Below are positions 36,255 to 45,525 of a stretch of 64,000 nt of DNA, one piece after another. The notes beneath the pieces were generated by a model, which saw only the letters and a program-made list of their open reading frames with translations, was not told where the DNA came from and did no database searches. The stretch lies in contig NZ_CP124576.1 in assembly GCF_000281715.2 (NCBI RefSeq), positions 503,501 to 567,500 of the forward strand. Direction: 5' to 3'. Positions within the stretch are counted from its first letter, which is position 1; each line of letters opens with the position of its first letter. The DNA is from Sphingobium sp. AP49. GTDB taxonomy: Bacteria > Pseudomonadota > Alphaproteobacteria > Sphingomonadales > Sphingomonadaceae. Position numbers and translations under genes: made by a program.

Positions 36255-37133
36255 TCAGCCGCAGCCGGGCGTTTCGCTGTCGTGATAGAAGGCCTGTACC
36301 GCGGCCCAGGCATCCTCGGCGGTCTCGACCCAGGTCAGCAGGTTGAGATCGGCATGGGAAATCACGCCTTCGTCGGCCAGCGCCTCGAAATCCACCACCT
36401 TGTTCCAGAAATCCTTGCCGAACAGCAGGATCGGGATCGGCTTCATCTTGCCGGTCTGGATCAGGGTCAGCAGCTCGAACATCTCGTCGAACGTGCCGAA
36501 GCCGCCGGGGAAGACGGCGAGTGCACGGGCGCGCAGCAGGAAATGCATCTTGCGCAGCGCGAAATAGTGGAACTGGAAGCTCAGTTCCGGCGTGACGAAC
36601 AGATTGGGCGCCTGTTCGTGCGGCAGGACGATGTTCATGCCGATCGTCGTCTGGCCGACATCGACCGCGCCGCGATTGGCCGCTTCCATGATCGAGGGGC
36701 CGCCGCCTGAGCAGACGACGAAGTGGCGGCAGCCGGCGGCATTCACCGGATATTGCGCCGCGATCCGCGCCAGCTTGCGGGCTTCCTCATAATAGCGGGC
36801 TTTCTTGCCCAGATTTTCGGCAATCTTCTTCTGCTGCGGGGTGGTCGCGGCGTCGATCCGCGCCTGGACCTGGTCCGGCTCGGGGATGCGGGCGGAGCCG
36901 TAGAAGACGAAGGTGGATTCGATCCGGGCTTCATCCATCAGCAACTGGGGTTTCAGCAATTCGAGCTGGAAGCGCACCGGCCGCAGATCCTCGCGCAGCA
37001 GGAACTCATTGTCCTGGAAGGCGAGCTTGTAGGCGGCGCTGCTGGTCTGGGGAGTTTCGATCGCCTTCTTGGCGTCGTCCGCTTCCTGGCGTGCGGGGCG
37101 GAATTTGCGTTCTTCAATTTCTTTCTTGGTCAT
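36255..37133 (-). CDS. LOG-family (TIGR00730-like) nucleotide phosphoribohydrolase
   Basis: 292 residues from ATG at 37131-37133; an upstream TTG is less likely. The lysine-decarboxylase-like fold of LOG proteins is marked by VVCSGGGPSIMEAANRGA and PGGFGTFDEMFELLTLIQTGK (the PGGxGTxxE motif). Family members release a nitrogen base from nucleoside 5'-monophosphates; plant and bacterial members activate cytokinins, others act on AMP or related nucleotides. This one has an extra N-terminal region of about 90 residues compared with the short type at 62528. Physiological substrate unknown. Confidence 0.82.
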   Translation of the reverse strand: MTKKEIEERKFRPARQEADDAKKAIETPQTSSAAYKLAFQDNEFLLREDLRPVRFQLELLKPQLLMDEARIESTFVFYGSARIPEPDQVQARIDAATTPQQKKIAENLGKKARYYEEARKLARIAAQYPVNAAGCRHFVVCSGGGPSIMEAANRGAVDVGQTTIGMNIVLPHEQAPNLFVTPELSFQFHYFALRKMHFLLRARALAVFPGGFGTFDEMFELLTLIQTGKMKPIPILLFGKDFWNKVVDFEALADEGVISHADLNLLTWVETAEDAWAAVQAFYHDSETPGCG

Positions 37134-37175
37134 TCCCAACAAGCTAGGCGCGGCAGGTGACAATGCCAAGACCGT

Positions 37176-37280
37176 TCAGTGGCAAAATCCGCCAAGTTTC
37201 CGATTTCCGCTCAGCGGCAGAAGCCGCCGCGTTTGTGATTCCCGCTCAGCGGCAGAAGCCGCCGCGGCCGCCCATGTCGA
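37176..37280. repeat. 35-bp tandem repeat at the 3' end of the extensin-like gene
   Basis: Three units begin at 37176, 37211 and 37246, exactly 35 bases apart, each starting TCAGxGGCAxAAxCCGCC. Units at 37211 and 37246 are identical over their first 21 bases. The third unit is the end of the extensin coding region (stop TGA on the minus strand at 37246-37248); the other two are non-coding copies just beyond it. Confidence 0.75.
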
Positions 37281-37944
37281 AATGGAAATGGTCATGATGG
37301 GCAGCGTTGTAGTCGGGCGAGAGAACCGTGTTGAAGCGCTTGCAGGCGCTGGCATGGACCACTTCCAGGAACTGGCGGGTCCGCTTGTCACCATTCCAGT
37401 CCTTCTCGACACTGATCCGCCGCCCGTCGCTCAGGACGAAGGCGGAAACGTCGATTGCATTGCTGTGGGCATGTTCGCTGAGCTTGCCGCTGCCCGCGAT
37501 CGGCCGGCAATTATAGGTGCCGAACGTCTCGATCTTCTCGATCTCCGCGCCCAGGATCAGTCGGGCGGCGGGCTGTACGGCATAGCGCGACCAGGCGGCG
37601 AAATTGGCGGCCAGGTTGCAGGTCATGGCACCCAGGCCCGAGGTCGGCACGCCGATGTCGAGCAGCTTCACGCTGCCGACCGCGCTGCATCCGCCACCGA
37701 AATTCTGGTCGGGCAGGGGGGTGAAGGCGACCGACTGGGATTGCAGCCTGGCAAAGCATTGTCGGGTTTCGAGTGGCGGCGGCGCGGGCGGTGTGGCCGG
37801 GCGCGCGCTCTTCACCGGCTTGGATGCACGCGCGACTCGGCCCTTGGGGACCAGGTCGCCGCTACAGGCCGCCAGCATGGCCGCCATCGTCGCGGCCAAG
37901 GCCACGCTGCGCCATGCCGAATATCTCGTCACCCGCTCTACCAT
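37246..37944 (-). CDS. Extensin-like domain lipoprotein
   Basis: 232 residues from ATG at 37942-37944. N terminus with basic start, hydrophobic run and lipobox LAAC (about residues 23-26), so a lipoprotein. A Pro/Ala-rich linker (to about 60) precedes the extensin-like C-terminal domain, with CFARL, GGGCSAVGSVKL, CRPIAGSGKLSEHAHSNAIDVSAF and the final HHDHFHFD, similar to zinc peptidases of the D-Ala-D-Ala/MepA group. Four or more cysteines suggest disulphides. Likely a cell-envelope hydrolase acting on peptidoglycan; this is family-based. Confidence 0.85.
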   Translation of the reverse strand: MVERVTRYSAWRSVALAATMAAMLAACSGDLVPKGRVARASKPVKSARPATPPAPPPLETRQCFARLQSQSVAFTPLPDQNFGGGCSAVGSVKLLDIGVPTSGLGAMTCNLAANFAAWSRYAVQPAARLILGAEIEKIETFGTYNCRPIAGSGKLSEHAHSNAIDVSAFVLSDGRRISVEKDWNGDKRTRQFLEVVHASACKRFNTVLSPDYNAAHHDHFHFDMGGRGGFCR

Positions 37945-38019
37945 CAATCCAGCATTTACCACGGCTTGCCCAGCCGAAGGTTAACGGCGCGGTCGTTTCG
38001 TCGCATTTTGCTGCGGCTT

Positions 38020-38103
38020 GACTCTTTTTCGGAAATCTTTAGGGCGGCCGACGGGCCACGCGGTCCCAACGCCGCGCGTGCTCTCTGCAAGGAGACGCAT
38101 TAC
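38020..38103 (+). promoter_or_regulatory. Structured leader of serC (serC-motif-like)
   Basis: Two hairpins are visible just upstream of serC: CACGCG...CGCGTG at 38057-38080 and TCTC-TGCAAG-GAGA around 38082-38095. The second would cover the ribosome site AGGAGA (38090-38095). Alphaproteobacterial serC genes are known to carry a conserved leader RNA (the serC motif); the placement fits, but I cannot confirm the consensus by eye. Confidence 0.45.
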
Positions 38104-39264
38104 ATGACTGATCTGACTGCCGTTGACGCCATCATTGCGCCTGTCGCAAAGCCTGCCACCCGTCCGGCTCGCCCCTTCTTCTCTTCCGGTCCCTGCGCCA
38201 AGCCTCCGGGCTGGGATGCCGCCAAGCTGGCCACGCAGTCGCTCGGCCGTTCGCACCGCGCCAAGATCGGCAAGACCCGTCTCGCCTACAGCATCGACCT
38301 GATGCGCGAGTTGCTGAACCTGCCCGACACGCACCGCATCGGCATCGTGCCGGGTAGCGACACCGGCGCCTTTGAAATGGCGATGTGGACGATGCTGGGC
38401 GCCCGCCCGGTCACCACGCTCGCCTGGGAAAGCTTCGGCGAAGGCTGGGTGACGGACGCCGCCAAGCAGCTGAAGCTCGACCCGACCGTGATCCGCGCCG
38501 ATTATGGCCAGCTGCCTGACCTTGGCACCGTCGACTTCTCGAACGATGTGCTGTTCACCTGGAACGGCACCACCTCGGGCGTGCGCGTGCCCAATGCCGA
38601 CTGGATCCCGGCTGACCGCGAGGGCCTGACCTTCGCCGACGCCACCAGTGCGGTCTTCGCCTATGAGATCGACTGGACCAAGATCGACGTCGCCACCTTC
38701 TCCTGGCAGAAGGTGCTGGGCGGCGAGGGCGGCCATGGCGTGCTGATCCTCGGCCCTCGTGCGGTCGAGCGTCTGGAAACCCACACCCCGGCCTGGCCGC
38801 TGCCCAAGCTGTTCCGCCTGATGGCCAAGGGCAAGCTCGCCGAAGGCGTGTTCAAGGGCGAAACCATCAACACCCCGTCGATGCTGGCCGTCGAGGATGC
38901 GATCTTCGCGCTGGAATGGGGCAAGTCGCTGGGCGGCCTCAATGGCCTGATCGCGCGCAGCAACGCCAATGCGGCGGCGCTGGGCAAGATCGTCGCCGAA
39001 CGCGACTGGCTCGGCCATCTCGCCGTCGATGAAACCTCGCGCTCGACCACCAGCGTCTGCCTGACCGTCGCGGGCGCCGACGAAGCCTTCATCAAGGCCT
39101 TCGCCGGCCTGCTCGAGAAGGAAGGCGCCGCCTATGACGTCGCGGGTTATCGCGACGCCCCGGCCGGCCTGCGCATCTGGTGCGGCGCGACCGTCGAGAC
39201 CGCCGATATCGAGGCGCTCGGTCCCTGGCTCGACTGGGCCTATGCCCAGATCAAGGCTGCCTAA
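38104..39264 (+). CDS. serC: Phosphoserine aminotransferase
   Basis: 386 residues from ATG at 38104 with ribosome site AAGGAGA. The alphaproteobacterial subtype is indicated by RPFFSSGPCAKPPGWDAAKL and SLGRSHRAKIGKTRL. PLP lysine lies in FSWQKVLGGEGGHGVL. It converts 3-phosphohydroxypyruvate to phosphoserine. The next gene, serA, encodes the preceding step; they are separated by 138 bases containing an inverted repeat. Confidence 0.95.
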   Translation: MTDLTAVDAIIAPVAKPATRPARPFFSSGPCAKPPGWDAAKLATQSLGRSHRAKIGKTRLAYSIDLMRELLNLPDTHRIGIVPGSDTGAFEMAMWTMLGARPVTTLAWESFGEGWVTDAAKQLKLDPTVIRADYGQLPDLGTVDFSNDVLFTWNGTTSGVRVPNADWIPADREGLTFADATSAVFAYEIDWTKIDVATFSWQKVLGGEGGHGVLILGPRAVERLETHTPAWPLPKLFRLMAKGKLAEGVFKGETINTPSMLAVEDAIFALEWGKSLGGLNGLIARSNANAAALGKIVAERDWLGHLAVDETSRSTTSVCLTVAGADEAFIKAFAGLLEKEGAAYDVAGYRDAPAGLRIWCGATVETADIEALGPWLDWAYAQIKAA

Positions 39265-39282
39265 CTTCATATAAATTCCGAT

Positions 39283-39371
39283 CGCCCTGAGCGAAGTCGA
39301 AGGGCTCGGCCGACCGATAGGGAGGCCACTTCGCTTCGCTCAGTGGAGGGCTTCGACTTCGCTCAGCCCGA
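39283..39371. repeat. Intergenic inverted repeat between serC and serA
   Basis: The arms CCCTGAGCGAAGTCGAAGGG (39285-39304) and AGGGCTTCGACTTCGCTCAG (39347-39366) are near-perfect complements, with a related half-site CTTCGCTTCGCTCAGTGGAG in between. This is the sphingomonad type of GAGCGAAGTCGAAG palindrome. It could fold as a long hairpin in the serC-serA message. Confidence 0.65.
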
Positions 39372-39402
39372 ACGGTTACAGATATTCCAGAAGGATATTC
39401 CC

Positions 39403-40983
39403 ATGCCCAAGGTTCTTATTTCCGACAAGATGGACCCCCGCGCCGCCGCGATCTTCCGCGAGCGTGGTGTCGAGGTCGACGTCATCACCGGCCAGACGCC
39501 CGAAGAACTGGCCGCGATGATCGGCGCCTATGACGGCCTCGCGATCCGCAGCTCGACGAAGGTCACCAAGGCGATCCTCGACGCCGCGACCAATCTCAAG
39601 GTTATCGGCCGCGCCGGCATCGGCGTCGACAATGTCGATATCCCGGCTGCATCGGCCCAGGGCGTGATCGTGATGAACACGCCGTTCGGCAACTCGATCA
39701 CCACCGCTGAACATGCCATCGCGCTGATGTTCGCGCTGGCCCGTCAGATCCCCGAAGCCAATGCCCAGACGCAGCAGGGCCTGTGGCCCAAGAACGGCTT
39801 CATGGGCGTGGAAGTGACCGGCAAGACGCTGGGCCTGATCGGCGCCGGCAATATCGGCTCGATCGTTGCCAGCCGCGCGCTCGGCCTCAAGATGAAGGTC
39901 GTCGCCTTCGATCCCTTCCTGACGCCCGAGCGCGCCGTGGAAATGGGCGTGGAAAAGGCCGATCTCGACACGCTGCTGGCGAAGGCCGACTTCATCACGC
40001 TGCACACGCCGCTGACCGACCAGACCCGCAACATCCTGTCGAAGGAAAATCTGGCCAAGACCAAGAAGGGTGTGCGTATCGTCAACTGTGCCCGTGGCGG
40101 CCTGATCGACGAAGCGGCGCTGAAGGACGCGCTGGATTCGGGTCATGTCGCGGGCGCCGCGCTCGACGTGTTCCAGACCGAGCCGGCCAAGGAATCGCCG
40201 CTGTTCGGCACGCCCAACTTCATCTGCACCCCGCATCTGGGCGCATCGACCGACGAAGCGCAGGTCAATGTCGCGCTGCAGGTTGCTGAACAGCTCAGCG
40301 ATTATCTGCTTGATGGCGGCATCACCAATGCGTTGAACGTGCCCAGCCTGTCGGCCGAGGAAGCGCCCAAGCTCAAGCCCTATATGGCGCTCGCTGAAAA
40401 GCTGGGCAGCCTGATCGGCCAGTTGGAAGGTGATCAGATCACCGGCGTGGCAGTCGAGGTCGAGGGCCATGCCGCCGAACTGAACCAGAAGCCGATCACC
40501 GCCGCTGTTCTCGCTGGCCTGATGCGCGTCTATTCGGACACGGTGAACATGGTCAACGCGCCGTTCCTGGCCAAGGAACGCGGCCTGGACGTGCGTGAAG
40601 TCCGCCATGACCGCGAGGGCGACTATCAGACGCTGGTGCGCGTCACCGTTTCGACCGAAGCAGGCGATAAGTCGGTCGCCGGCACGCTGTTCGGCCATGC
40701 CCAGCCGCGCCTGGTCGAACTGTTCGGCATCAAGGTCGAAGCCGATCTCGACGGCCACATGCTCTACATCGTCAACCAGGACGCGCCGGGCTTCATCGGC
40801 CGCCTGGGCTCGAAGCTGGGCGAGTCGGACGTCAATATCGGCACCTTCCATCTGGGCCGTCGCAACCAGGGCGGCGAAGCCGTGCTGCTGCTGTCCGTCG
40901 ACGGCACCGTCACCGAACCGCTGCGCTGGGCGATCTGCAACCTCGCCGGCGTGAAGCAGGTGAAGCTGCTGCGCTTCGCCTGA
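39403..40983 (+). CDS. serA: D-3-phosphoglycerate dehydrogenase
   Basis: 526 residues from ATG at 39403. Long-form SerA: substrate domain with IRSSTKVTK, NAD domain with GLIGAGNIGSIVASRALG, catalytic VNCARGGLIDE and CTPHLGAST, then an intervening domain (about 325-450) and a C-terminal ACT domain (about 455-526; VNQDAPGFIGRLGSKLGE) that commonly mediates serine feedback. First committed step of serine synthesis. Start chosen for the conserved MPKVLISDKMD; upstream codons come from the repeat. Confidence 0.96.
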   Translation: MPKVLISDKMDPRAAAIFRERGVEVDVITGQTPEELAAMIGAYDGLAIRSSTKVTKAILDAATNLKVIGRAGIGVDNVDIPAASAQGVIVMNTPFGNSITTAEHAIALMFALARQIPEANAQTQQGLWPKNGFMGVEVTGKTLGLIGAGNIGSIVASRALGLKMKVVAFDPFLTPERAVEMGVEKADLDTLLAKADFITLHTPLTDQTRNILSKENLAKTKKGVRIVNCARGGLIDEAALKDALDSGHVAGAALDVFQTEPAKESPLFGTPNFICTPHLGASTDEAQVNVALQVAEQLSDYLLDGGITNALNVPSLSAEEAPKLKPYMALAEKLGSLIGQLEGDQITGVAVEVEGHAAELNQKPITAAVLAGLMRVYSDTVNMVNAPFLAKERGLDVREVRHDREGDYQTLVRVTVSTEAGDKSVAGTLFGHAQPRLVELFGIKVEADLDGHMLYIVNQDAPGFIGRLGSKLGESDVNIGTFHLGRRNQGGEAVLLLSVDGTVTEPLRWAICNLAGVKQVKLLRFA

Positions 40984-40994
40984 TTCTCAATTCC

Positions 40995-41091
40995 GTTCGT
41001 GCTGAGTAAGGGCTGAGCCTGTCGAAGCCCCGTATCGAAGCATCCCTCGATACGGGGCTTCGACTTCGCTCAATGGCTACTCAGGACGAAC
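40995..41091. terminator. Long inverted repeat after serA, possible terminator
   Basis: About 97 bases that can fold on themselves: outer arms GTTCGTGCTGAGTA / TACTCAGGACGAAC and inner arms GTCGAAGCCCCGTATCGA / TCGATACGGGGCTTCGAC around a short loop at 41039-41046. It belongs to the same repeat class as that upstream of serA. It sits between serA and hisZ and may end the serA message. Confidence 0.65.
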
Positions 41092-41132
41092 GGAGTAGAA
41101 TTGGCCGCGTTTTGCGCTAAAGGGCCTGTCCC

Positions 41133-42263
41133 ATGACCATGATCCCGCCAAGCCTGCTCCCGGAGGGGCTATCCGATCGCCTGCCGCCGCAGGCCGAAGC
41201 CTCTGCGCGCCTGGCGCGCCGCGTGCTCGATACGGTCGCGACCCATGGCTATGAACGGGTCATGCCGCCGCTGGCGGAGTTCGAGGATACGCTGACCCAG
41301 CGGCTCAAGTCGATGCGCGCGCAGGATCTGGTCCGCGCCGTTGACCCGGTGTCGCAGCGCACCCTGGCCTTCCGCCCCGACATGACCGCGCAGGTTGGCC
41401 GCATCGCCGCCACCCGCCTGCGCAGCGCGCCGCGGCCTTTGCGCCTGTCCTATGCCGGGCCGGTGATCCGCCAGAAGGCGAGCCAGCTGCGCCCCGAGCG
41501 CGAGAAGATGCAGCTGGGCGCCGAACTGATCGGCAGCGACAGCAGCGCCGCCGCGGTCGAGATCGTCAACATCGCGATCGAGGCGCTCACCGCTGCCGGC
41601 GTAACCGGCATCACCATCGATTTCACCTTGCCTGACCTGATCGACGCGCTGGCCGCCGGTCCGTTGCCGCTGGGCGCCGAAGAATTGGAAGCCGTCCGCG
41701 CCGAACTGGACGCCAAGGATGCCGGCGCGCTGGTGGCGATCAGCCCGGCCGCCGCCGCCTATCTGCCGCTCATTGAGGCGACCGGCCCCTTCCACGCCGC
41801 GATGGCGCGGCTGGAGGCGTTCAGCGCCAGCCTGGGCGGCGCGATCGACAGCCGGATCGCGGGCCTGCGCGCGATCGCCAAGCCGATCGGCTGGGACATC
41901 ACCCTGACCCTCGATCCGACCGAACGGCATGGCTTCGAGTTCCAGAACTGGTTCGGCTTCTCCATCTTTGCCGAGGGTTTCATCGGCGAGATCGGCCGTG
42001 GCGGCAGCTATGCCATCGCCCGTGCCGGCGAGGCGGACGAACCCGCCATGGGTTTTTCGCTCTATCCCGATCCGCTGATCGACGCCGGCTTTGGCGACGA
42101 ACGGCCCCGGCGCCTGTTCCTGCCGGTGGGCCATGATGCCGTGCGCGCCGCCGTGCTGCGGGCCGAGGGCTGGCACACGGTTGCGGCCCTGGCGGACGGC
42201 GAAGATGGCGCGGCCCAGCGCTGTTCGCACTGGCTGGATGGCGTCGAGCCCCGCGCCTACTGA
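41133..42263 (+). CDS. hisZ: ATP phosphoribosyltransferase regulatory subunit
   Basis: 376 residues. HisRS-like catalytic core without the anticodon domain: PEGLSDRLPPQA at the start, motif 2-like FRPDMTAQVGRIAATRL and YAGPVIRQKASQLRPERE, and a late FIGEIGRGGSYAIAR. HisZ pairs with the short form of HisG to allow feedback control of the first histidine step. In alphaproteobacteria hisZ commonly neighbours purA, as here, though an esterase gene on the other strand lies between. hisG is not in the window. Confidence 0.92.
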   Translation: MTMIPPSLLPEGLSDRLPPQAEASARLARRVLDTVATHGYERVMPPLAEFEDTLTQRLKSMRAQDLVRAVDPVSQRTLAFRPDMTAQVGRIAATRLRSAPRPLRLSYAGPVIRQKASQLRPEREKMQLGAELIGSDSSAAAVEIVNIAIEALTAAGVTGITIDFTLPDLIDALAAGPLPLGAEELEAVRAELDAKDAGALVAISPAAAAYLPLIEATGPFHAAMARLEAFSASLGGAIDSRIAGLRAIAKPIGWDITLTLDPTERHGFEFQNWFGFSIFAEGFIGEIGRGGSYAIARAGEADEPAMGFSLYPDPLIDAGFGDERPRRLFLPVGHDAVRAAVLRAEGWHTVAALADGEDGAAQRCSHWLDGVEPRAY

Positions 42264-43117
42264 CCGAACAGGCGGCGCAGCCAGGCGTCCACGATGCCGG
42301 TGCCGGCATAGTCGGCGTCGCCCATCTCGCGGTTGATCTGCATATGGCCGCGCAGCCCGCGTCCGGGCAGGGCATGGATTTCCACTGGCGTGCCCGCCTT
42401 GCGCAGCGCGGCGGCGAGCGCATTGGACTGGGCGGTGCCATCGACCCGATCGACATGGAGCAGCAGGAAATCGGGGGCATTGGGCTTTGCCGCCTGCAAG
42501 GTGGGTGATAGGCTTTTCTGGCGTACCGGGTCGGTGCCGAATGCCTGTTCATAGGTCTTGGCCATGAAGCGGCCGCCCTGCGCCATCTGGGTCGGTACAT
42601 CATAGGCGGCGCCGTCCAGCGCGATGATGCCGCGCACGGCATCGGGCTTCAGCCCGGCCTTGGCGAAATAGCGCATGTCGGTGCCGACCAGCGCGACCAG
42701 ATGCGCGCCGGCGCTATGGCCCATCAGGATGATACGGTTGGGGTCGATGCCCAATGCCGCAGCCTGGCTGCGCAGATGGGCGACCGCATCGGCGACATCC
42801 TGCGCTTGGCTCTCGACCGTGGCATCGGGCACCAGCCGGTAATTGATCGAGGCAAAGGCATAGCCAAGGCCGGTATAATGGGGCGCCTTGGCCGCGCCCG
42901 TCGCATTGTCCTTGCTGCCGCGCTTCCAGCCGCCGCCATGGACGAAGATGACGAGCGGTGCCTTCGTGCCCTTGCCCGGCCAGAAGTCGATCGCCTGCAA
43001 TGGATCGCGGCCATAGGTCATGGCTTGCGGCGCGGTGGCGGCCGTCTGGGCCTGCGCGGCCAGCGGTGTACCCGCGAGCAGGGAGAGAATCAGGATGGGA
43101 ATCAGCCGTCTGCGCAT
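42257..43117 (-). CDS. Exported alpha/beta-hydrolase (esterase/BD-FAE type)
   Basis: 286 residues with a Sec signal peptide (cleavage after AAQAQ, near residue 24). Oxyanion-hole motif VIFVHGGGWKRG, nucleophile motif GHSAGAHL with the catalytic Ser near residue 136, and a late His in LRGHMQINREMG. Resembles carboxylesterases and feruloyl/acetylxylan esterase-like hydrolases. It is inserted on the opposite strand between hisZ and purA and overlaps the hisZ 3' end by seven bases. Substrate unknown. Confidence 0.87.
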   Translation of the reverse strand: MRRRLIPILILSLLAGTPLAAQAQTAATAPQAMTYGRDPLQAIDFWPGKGTKAPLVIFVHGGGWKRGSKDNATGAAKAPHYTGLGYAFASINYRLVPDATVESQAQDVADAVAHLRSQAAALGIDPNRIILMGHSAGAHLVALVGTDMRYFAKAGLKPDAVRGIIALDGAAYDVPTQMAQGGRFMAKTYEQAFGTDPVRQKSLSPTLQAAKPNAPDFLLLHVDRVDGTAQSNALAAALRKAGTPVEIHALPGRGLRGHMQINREMGDADYAGTGIVDAWLRRLFGQ

Positions 43118-43344
43118 CTGGTCGTCCTTTGCTGCCCCTGTGCCGGCATGATCGCGAGGGTGCGTCGCGCCGTAAAGCCGGCACCTGGTATCAAAGTGTA
43201 ATGGCGCTCCAACCTTGACGCATCGGCCCTGCCCGGCTAACGCGCGCCCCGCACAGGGCGTGTCCCGCCCATCCTATTCCACCGGCATGCCGAGTCCCGT
43301 CGAAGGGCATGGCCGGTCCGCGCGGCGGGCGGAGGAGTGTATCC

Positions 43345-44634
43345 ATGGCAAATGTTACCGTGATCGGCGCCCAATGGGGTGACGAAGGCAAGGGCAAGAT
43401 CGTCGACTGGCTGTCGGAGCGTGCCGATGTCGTTGCCCGTTTCCAGGGTGGCCATAATGCCGGCCACACGCTGGTCGTCGGCGAAAAGGTCTACAAGCTC
43501 TCGCTGCTGCCGTCGGGCATCGTACGCGGCACGCTGTCGGTGATCGGCAATGGCGTGGTGCTGGACCCCTGGCACTTCCGTGACGAGGTCGCCAAGCTCA
43601 AGGGGCAGGGCGTCGAGATCACGCCGGAGAATCTGCAGATCGCCGAGACCTGCCCGCTGATCCTGCCCTTCCACCGTGACCTTGACGGGCTGCGTGAAGA
43701 CGCGTCGGGCGCCGGCAAGATCGGCACCACCCGTCGCGGCATCGGCCCGGCCTATGAGGACAAGGTCGGCCGCCGCGCCATCCGCGTCTGCGATCTGGCC
43801 CATCTCGATGATCTCGACCTGCAGATCGATCGCCTGACCGCCCATCATGACGCGCTGCGCGCTGGTTTCGGCGAAGCGCCGATCGACCGCGCCCAGTTGA
43901 TGGCCGACCTGACGGAGATCGCCGCCTTCATCCTGCCGTTCGTGAAGCCGGTCTGGCTGACGCTCAACAAGGCGAAGTCGGAAGGCAAGCGCATCCTGTT
44001 CGAAGGCGCGCAGGGCACTTTGCTCGACATCGACCATGGCACCTATCCCTTCGTCACCTCGTCCAACACGGTGGCGGGTACGGCGGCGAGCGGCACTGGC
44101 CTTGGCCCGAACGCTGCCGGTTTCGTGCTGGGCATCGTCAAGGCCTATACCACCCGCGTCGGCTCCGGTCCGTTCCCCAGCGAGCAGGAAAATGACGTCG
44201 GCCAGCGTCTGGGCGAGCGCGGCCATGAATTCGGCACCGTCACCGGTCGCAAGCGCCGCTGCGGCTGGTTCGACGCGGTGCTGGTGCGCCAGTCGGTCGC
44301 GGTTTCGGGCGTGACCGGCATTGCGCTCACCAAGCTGGACGTGCTCGACGGTTTCGAGGAACTGAAGATCTGCGTCGGCTACAAGATCGGCGACCAGAGC
44401 TTCGACTATCTGCCCGCCCATGCGCAGGACCAGGCCAAGGCCGAGCCGATCTATGAAAGCATTGCCGGCTGGAGCGAAACCACCGCCGGCGCGCGAAGCT
44501 GGGCGGACCTTCCGGCGCAGGCGATCAAATATATCCGCCGCATTGAAGAGCTGATCGGCTGCCCGGTCACGCTCGTGTCGACCAGCCCGGAACGCGACGA
44601 CACCATCCTCGTCCGCGATCCCTTCGCGGATTAA
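43345..44634 (+). CDS. purA: Adenylosuccinate synthetase
   Basis: 429 residues from ATG at 43345. Starts with the GTP/IMP site [18 protein letters not shown], followed by [48 protein letters not shown] and [13 protein letters not shown]. Catalyses the first step from IMP to AMP. A second, short gene follows within five bases. Confidence 0.97.
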   Translation: MANVTVIGAQWGDEGKGKIVDWLSERADVVARFQGGHNAGHTLVVGEKVYKLSLLPSGIVRGTLSVIGNGVVLDPWHFRDEVAKLKGQGVEITPENLQIAETCPLILPFHRDLDGLREDASGAGKIGTTRRGIGPAYEDKVGRRAIRVCDLAHLDDLDLQIDRLTAHHDALRAGFGEAPIDRAQLMADLTEIAAFILPFVKPVWLTLNKAKSEGKRILFEGAQGTLLDIDHGTYPFVTSSNTVAGTAASGTGLGPNAAGFVLGIVKAYTTRVGSGPFPSEQENDVGQRLGERGHEFGTVTGRKRRCGWFDAVLVRQSVAVSGVTGIALTKLDVLDGFEELKICVGYKIGDQSFDYLPAHAQDQAKAEPIYESIAGWSETTAGARSWADLPAQAIKYIRRIEELIGCPVTLVSTSPERDDTILVRDPFAD

Positions 44635-44639
44635 GGGGC

Positions 44640-44822
44640 ATGGGAGAGCAGCGCTTCGAGCGGCACAAGCAGCCCTGGACCCAGGATGAGGTCCAGAAGC
44701 TGCACACGCTCGCCAAGAAGGGCATGGCGCTGAAGGCGATCGCCAAGGCGCTGACCCGCAGCGAGGAATCGGTGAAGACCCGCGCCAAGCAGGACGGGCT
44801 CTCGATCGCCAAGCTGCGCTGA
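44640..44822 (+). CDS. Small Myb/SANT-like helix-turn-helix protein
   Basis: 60 residues. The run PWTQDEVQKLHTLAKKGMALKAIAKALTRSEESVKTRAK (residues 12-50) has the W...AxxLxRSxxSVxxR spacing of a Myb/SANT-type helix-turn-helix, with many Lys and Arg. It starts five bases after purA. Small proteins of this kind are common in sphingomonads; DNA binding is likely but the target is unknown. Confidence 0.7.
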   Translation: MGEQRFERHKQPWTQDEVQKLHTLAKKGMALKAIAKALTRSEESVKTRAKQDGLSIAKLR

Positions 44823-44882
44823 TACTGGACCTGATCGGGCGTCGGTGCGACAAGCCTTTCTGCATCAACAGGAAGGCATCGC

Positions 44883-45452
44883 ATGGCGCTCGACATCCTC
44901 GTCCTCTACGGCTCCTATCGGCGCGGCCGGCTTGGTATCCGACTGGCCGACTATCTGATCCGTGGCTTTGAAGATTTGGGCCACAGGGCAGAACTGATCG
45001 ATGCCAAGGCAGTCGACCTGCCGATGCTCGACCTGCGCCATAGCGACTATCCCGCCGGCGAGGCGCCTGCAGCCATGGCGCAACTGTCGCAGCGGTTGTC
45101 CGCTGCCGATGCCTTCGTCTTCGTCGCGGGCGAATATAATCGCGGCATGCAGCCTGGCCTCAAGAATCTGGTCGACCATTATCTCAAGGAATTTGATCGC
45201 CGGCCCGCCGCCATCGCCAGTTACTCGATGGGGCGCTTTGCCGGGGTGAACAGCCATGCCGACTGGACGGTGACCCTGTCAGCCATGGGCATGGCGGTGG
45301 TGCCCGAGCGGCTGAGCGTCGGGCAAATCGGCCAGACGCTGGATGAAGATGCGCAGCCTCAGGGCGAGGGTGGCGCGGCGCTGGAACGGGGTTTCTCCAA
45401 TTTTGCCAGCAATCTCATCTGGTGGGCGGAGGCGGCCAAGGCCGCGCGCTGA
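44883..45452 (+). CDS. NADPH-dependent FMN reductase-family protein
   Basis: 189 residues. Flavodoxin-like fold: LVLYGSYRRGRLGIRLADYL for FMN phosphate binding, DAFVFVAGEYNRGMQPGLKNLVDHY, and IASYSMGRFAGV. The family includes NAD(P)H:quinone and azo reductases. Not obviously in an operon with bestrophin, which begins 73 bases downstream. Confidence 0.88.
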   Translation: MALDILVLYGSYRRGRLGIRLADYLIRGFEDLGHRAELIDAKAVDLPMLDLRHSDYPAGEAPAAMAQLSQRLSAADAFVFVAGEYNRGMQPGLKNLVDHYLKEFDRRPAAIASYSMGRFAGVNSHADWTVTLSAMGMAVVPERLSVGQIGQTLDEDAQPQGEGGAALERGFSNFASNLIWWAEAAKAAR

Positions 45453-45525
45453 GCGGTTTCGCCAACGGTCATGGGAGCATGTGCCGTTGCCATTCGTTGC
45501 CGCAGCCCATTGTCCGGAGACCTGC

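Noticed and set aside
39343..39402. Upstream extension of serA from 39343
   Set aside because: The added codons (GFDFAQPE) come from the intergenic palindrome; conserved SerA begins at 39403.
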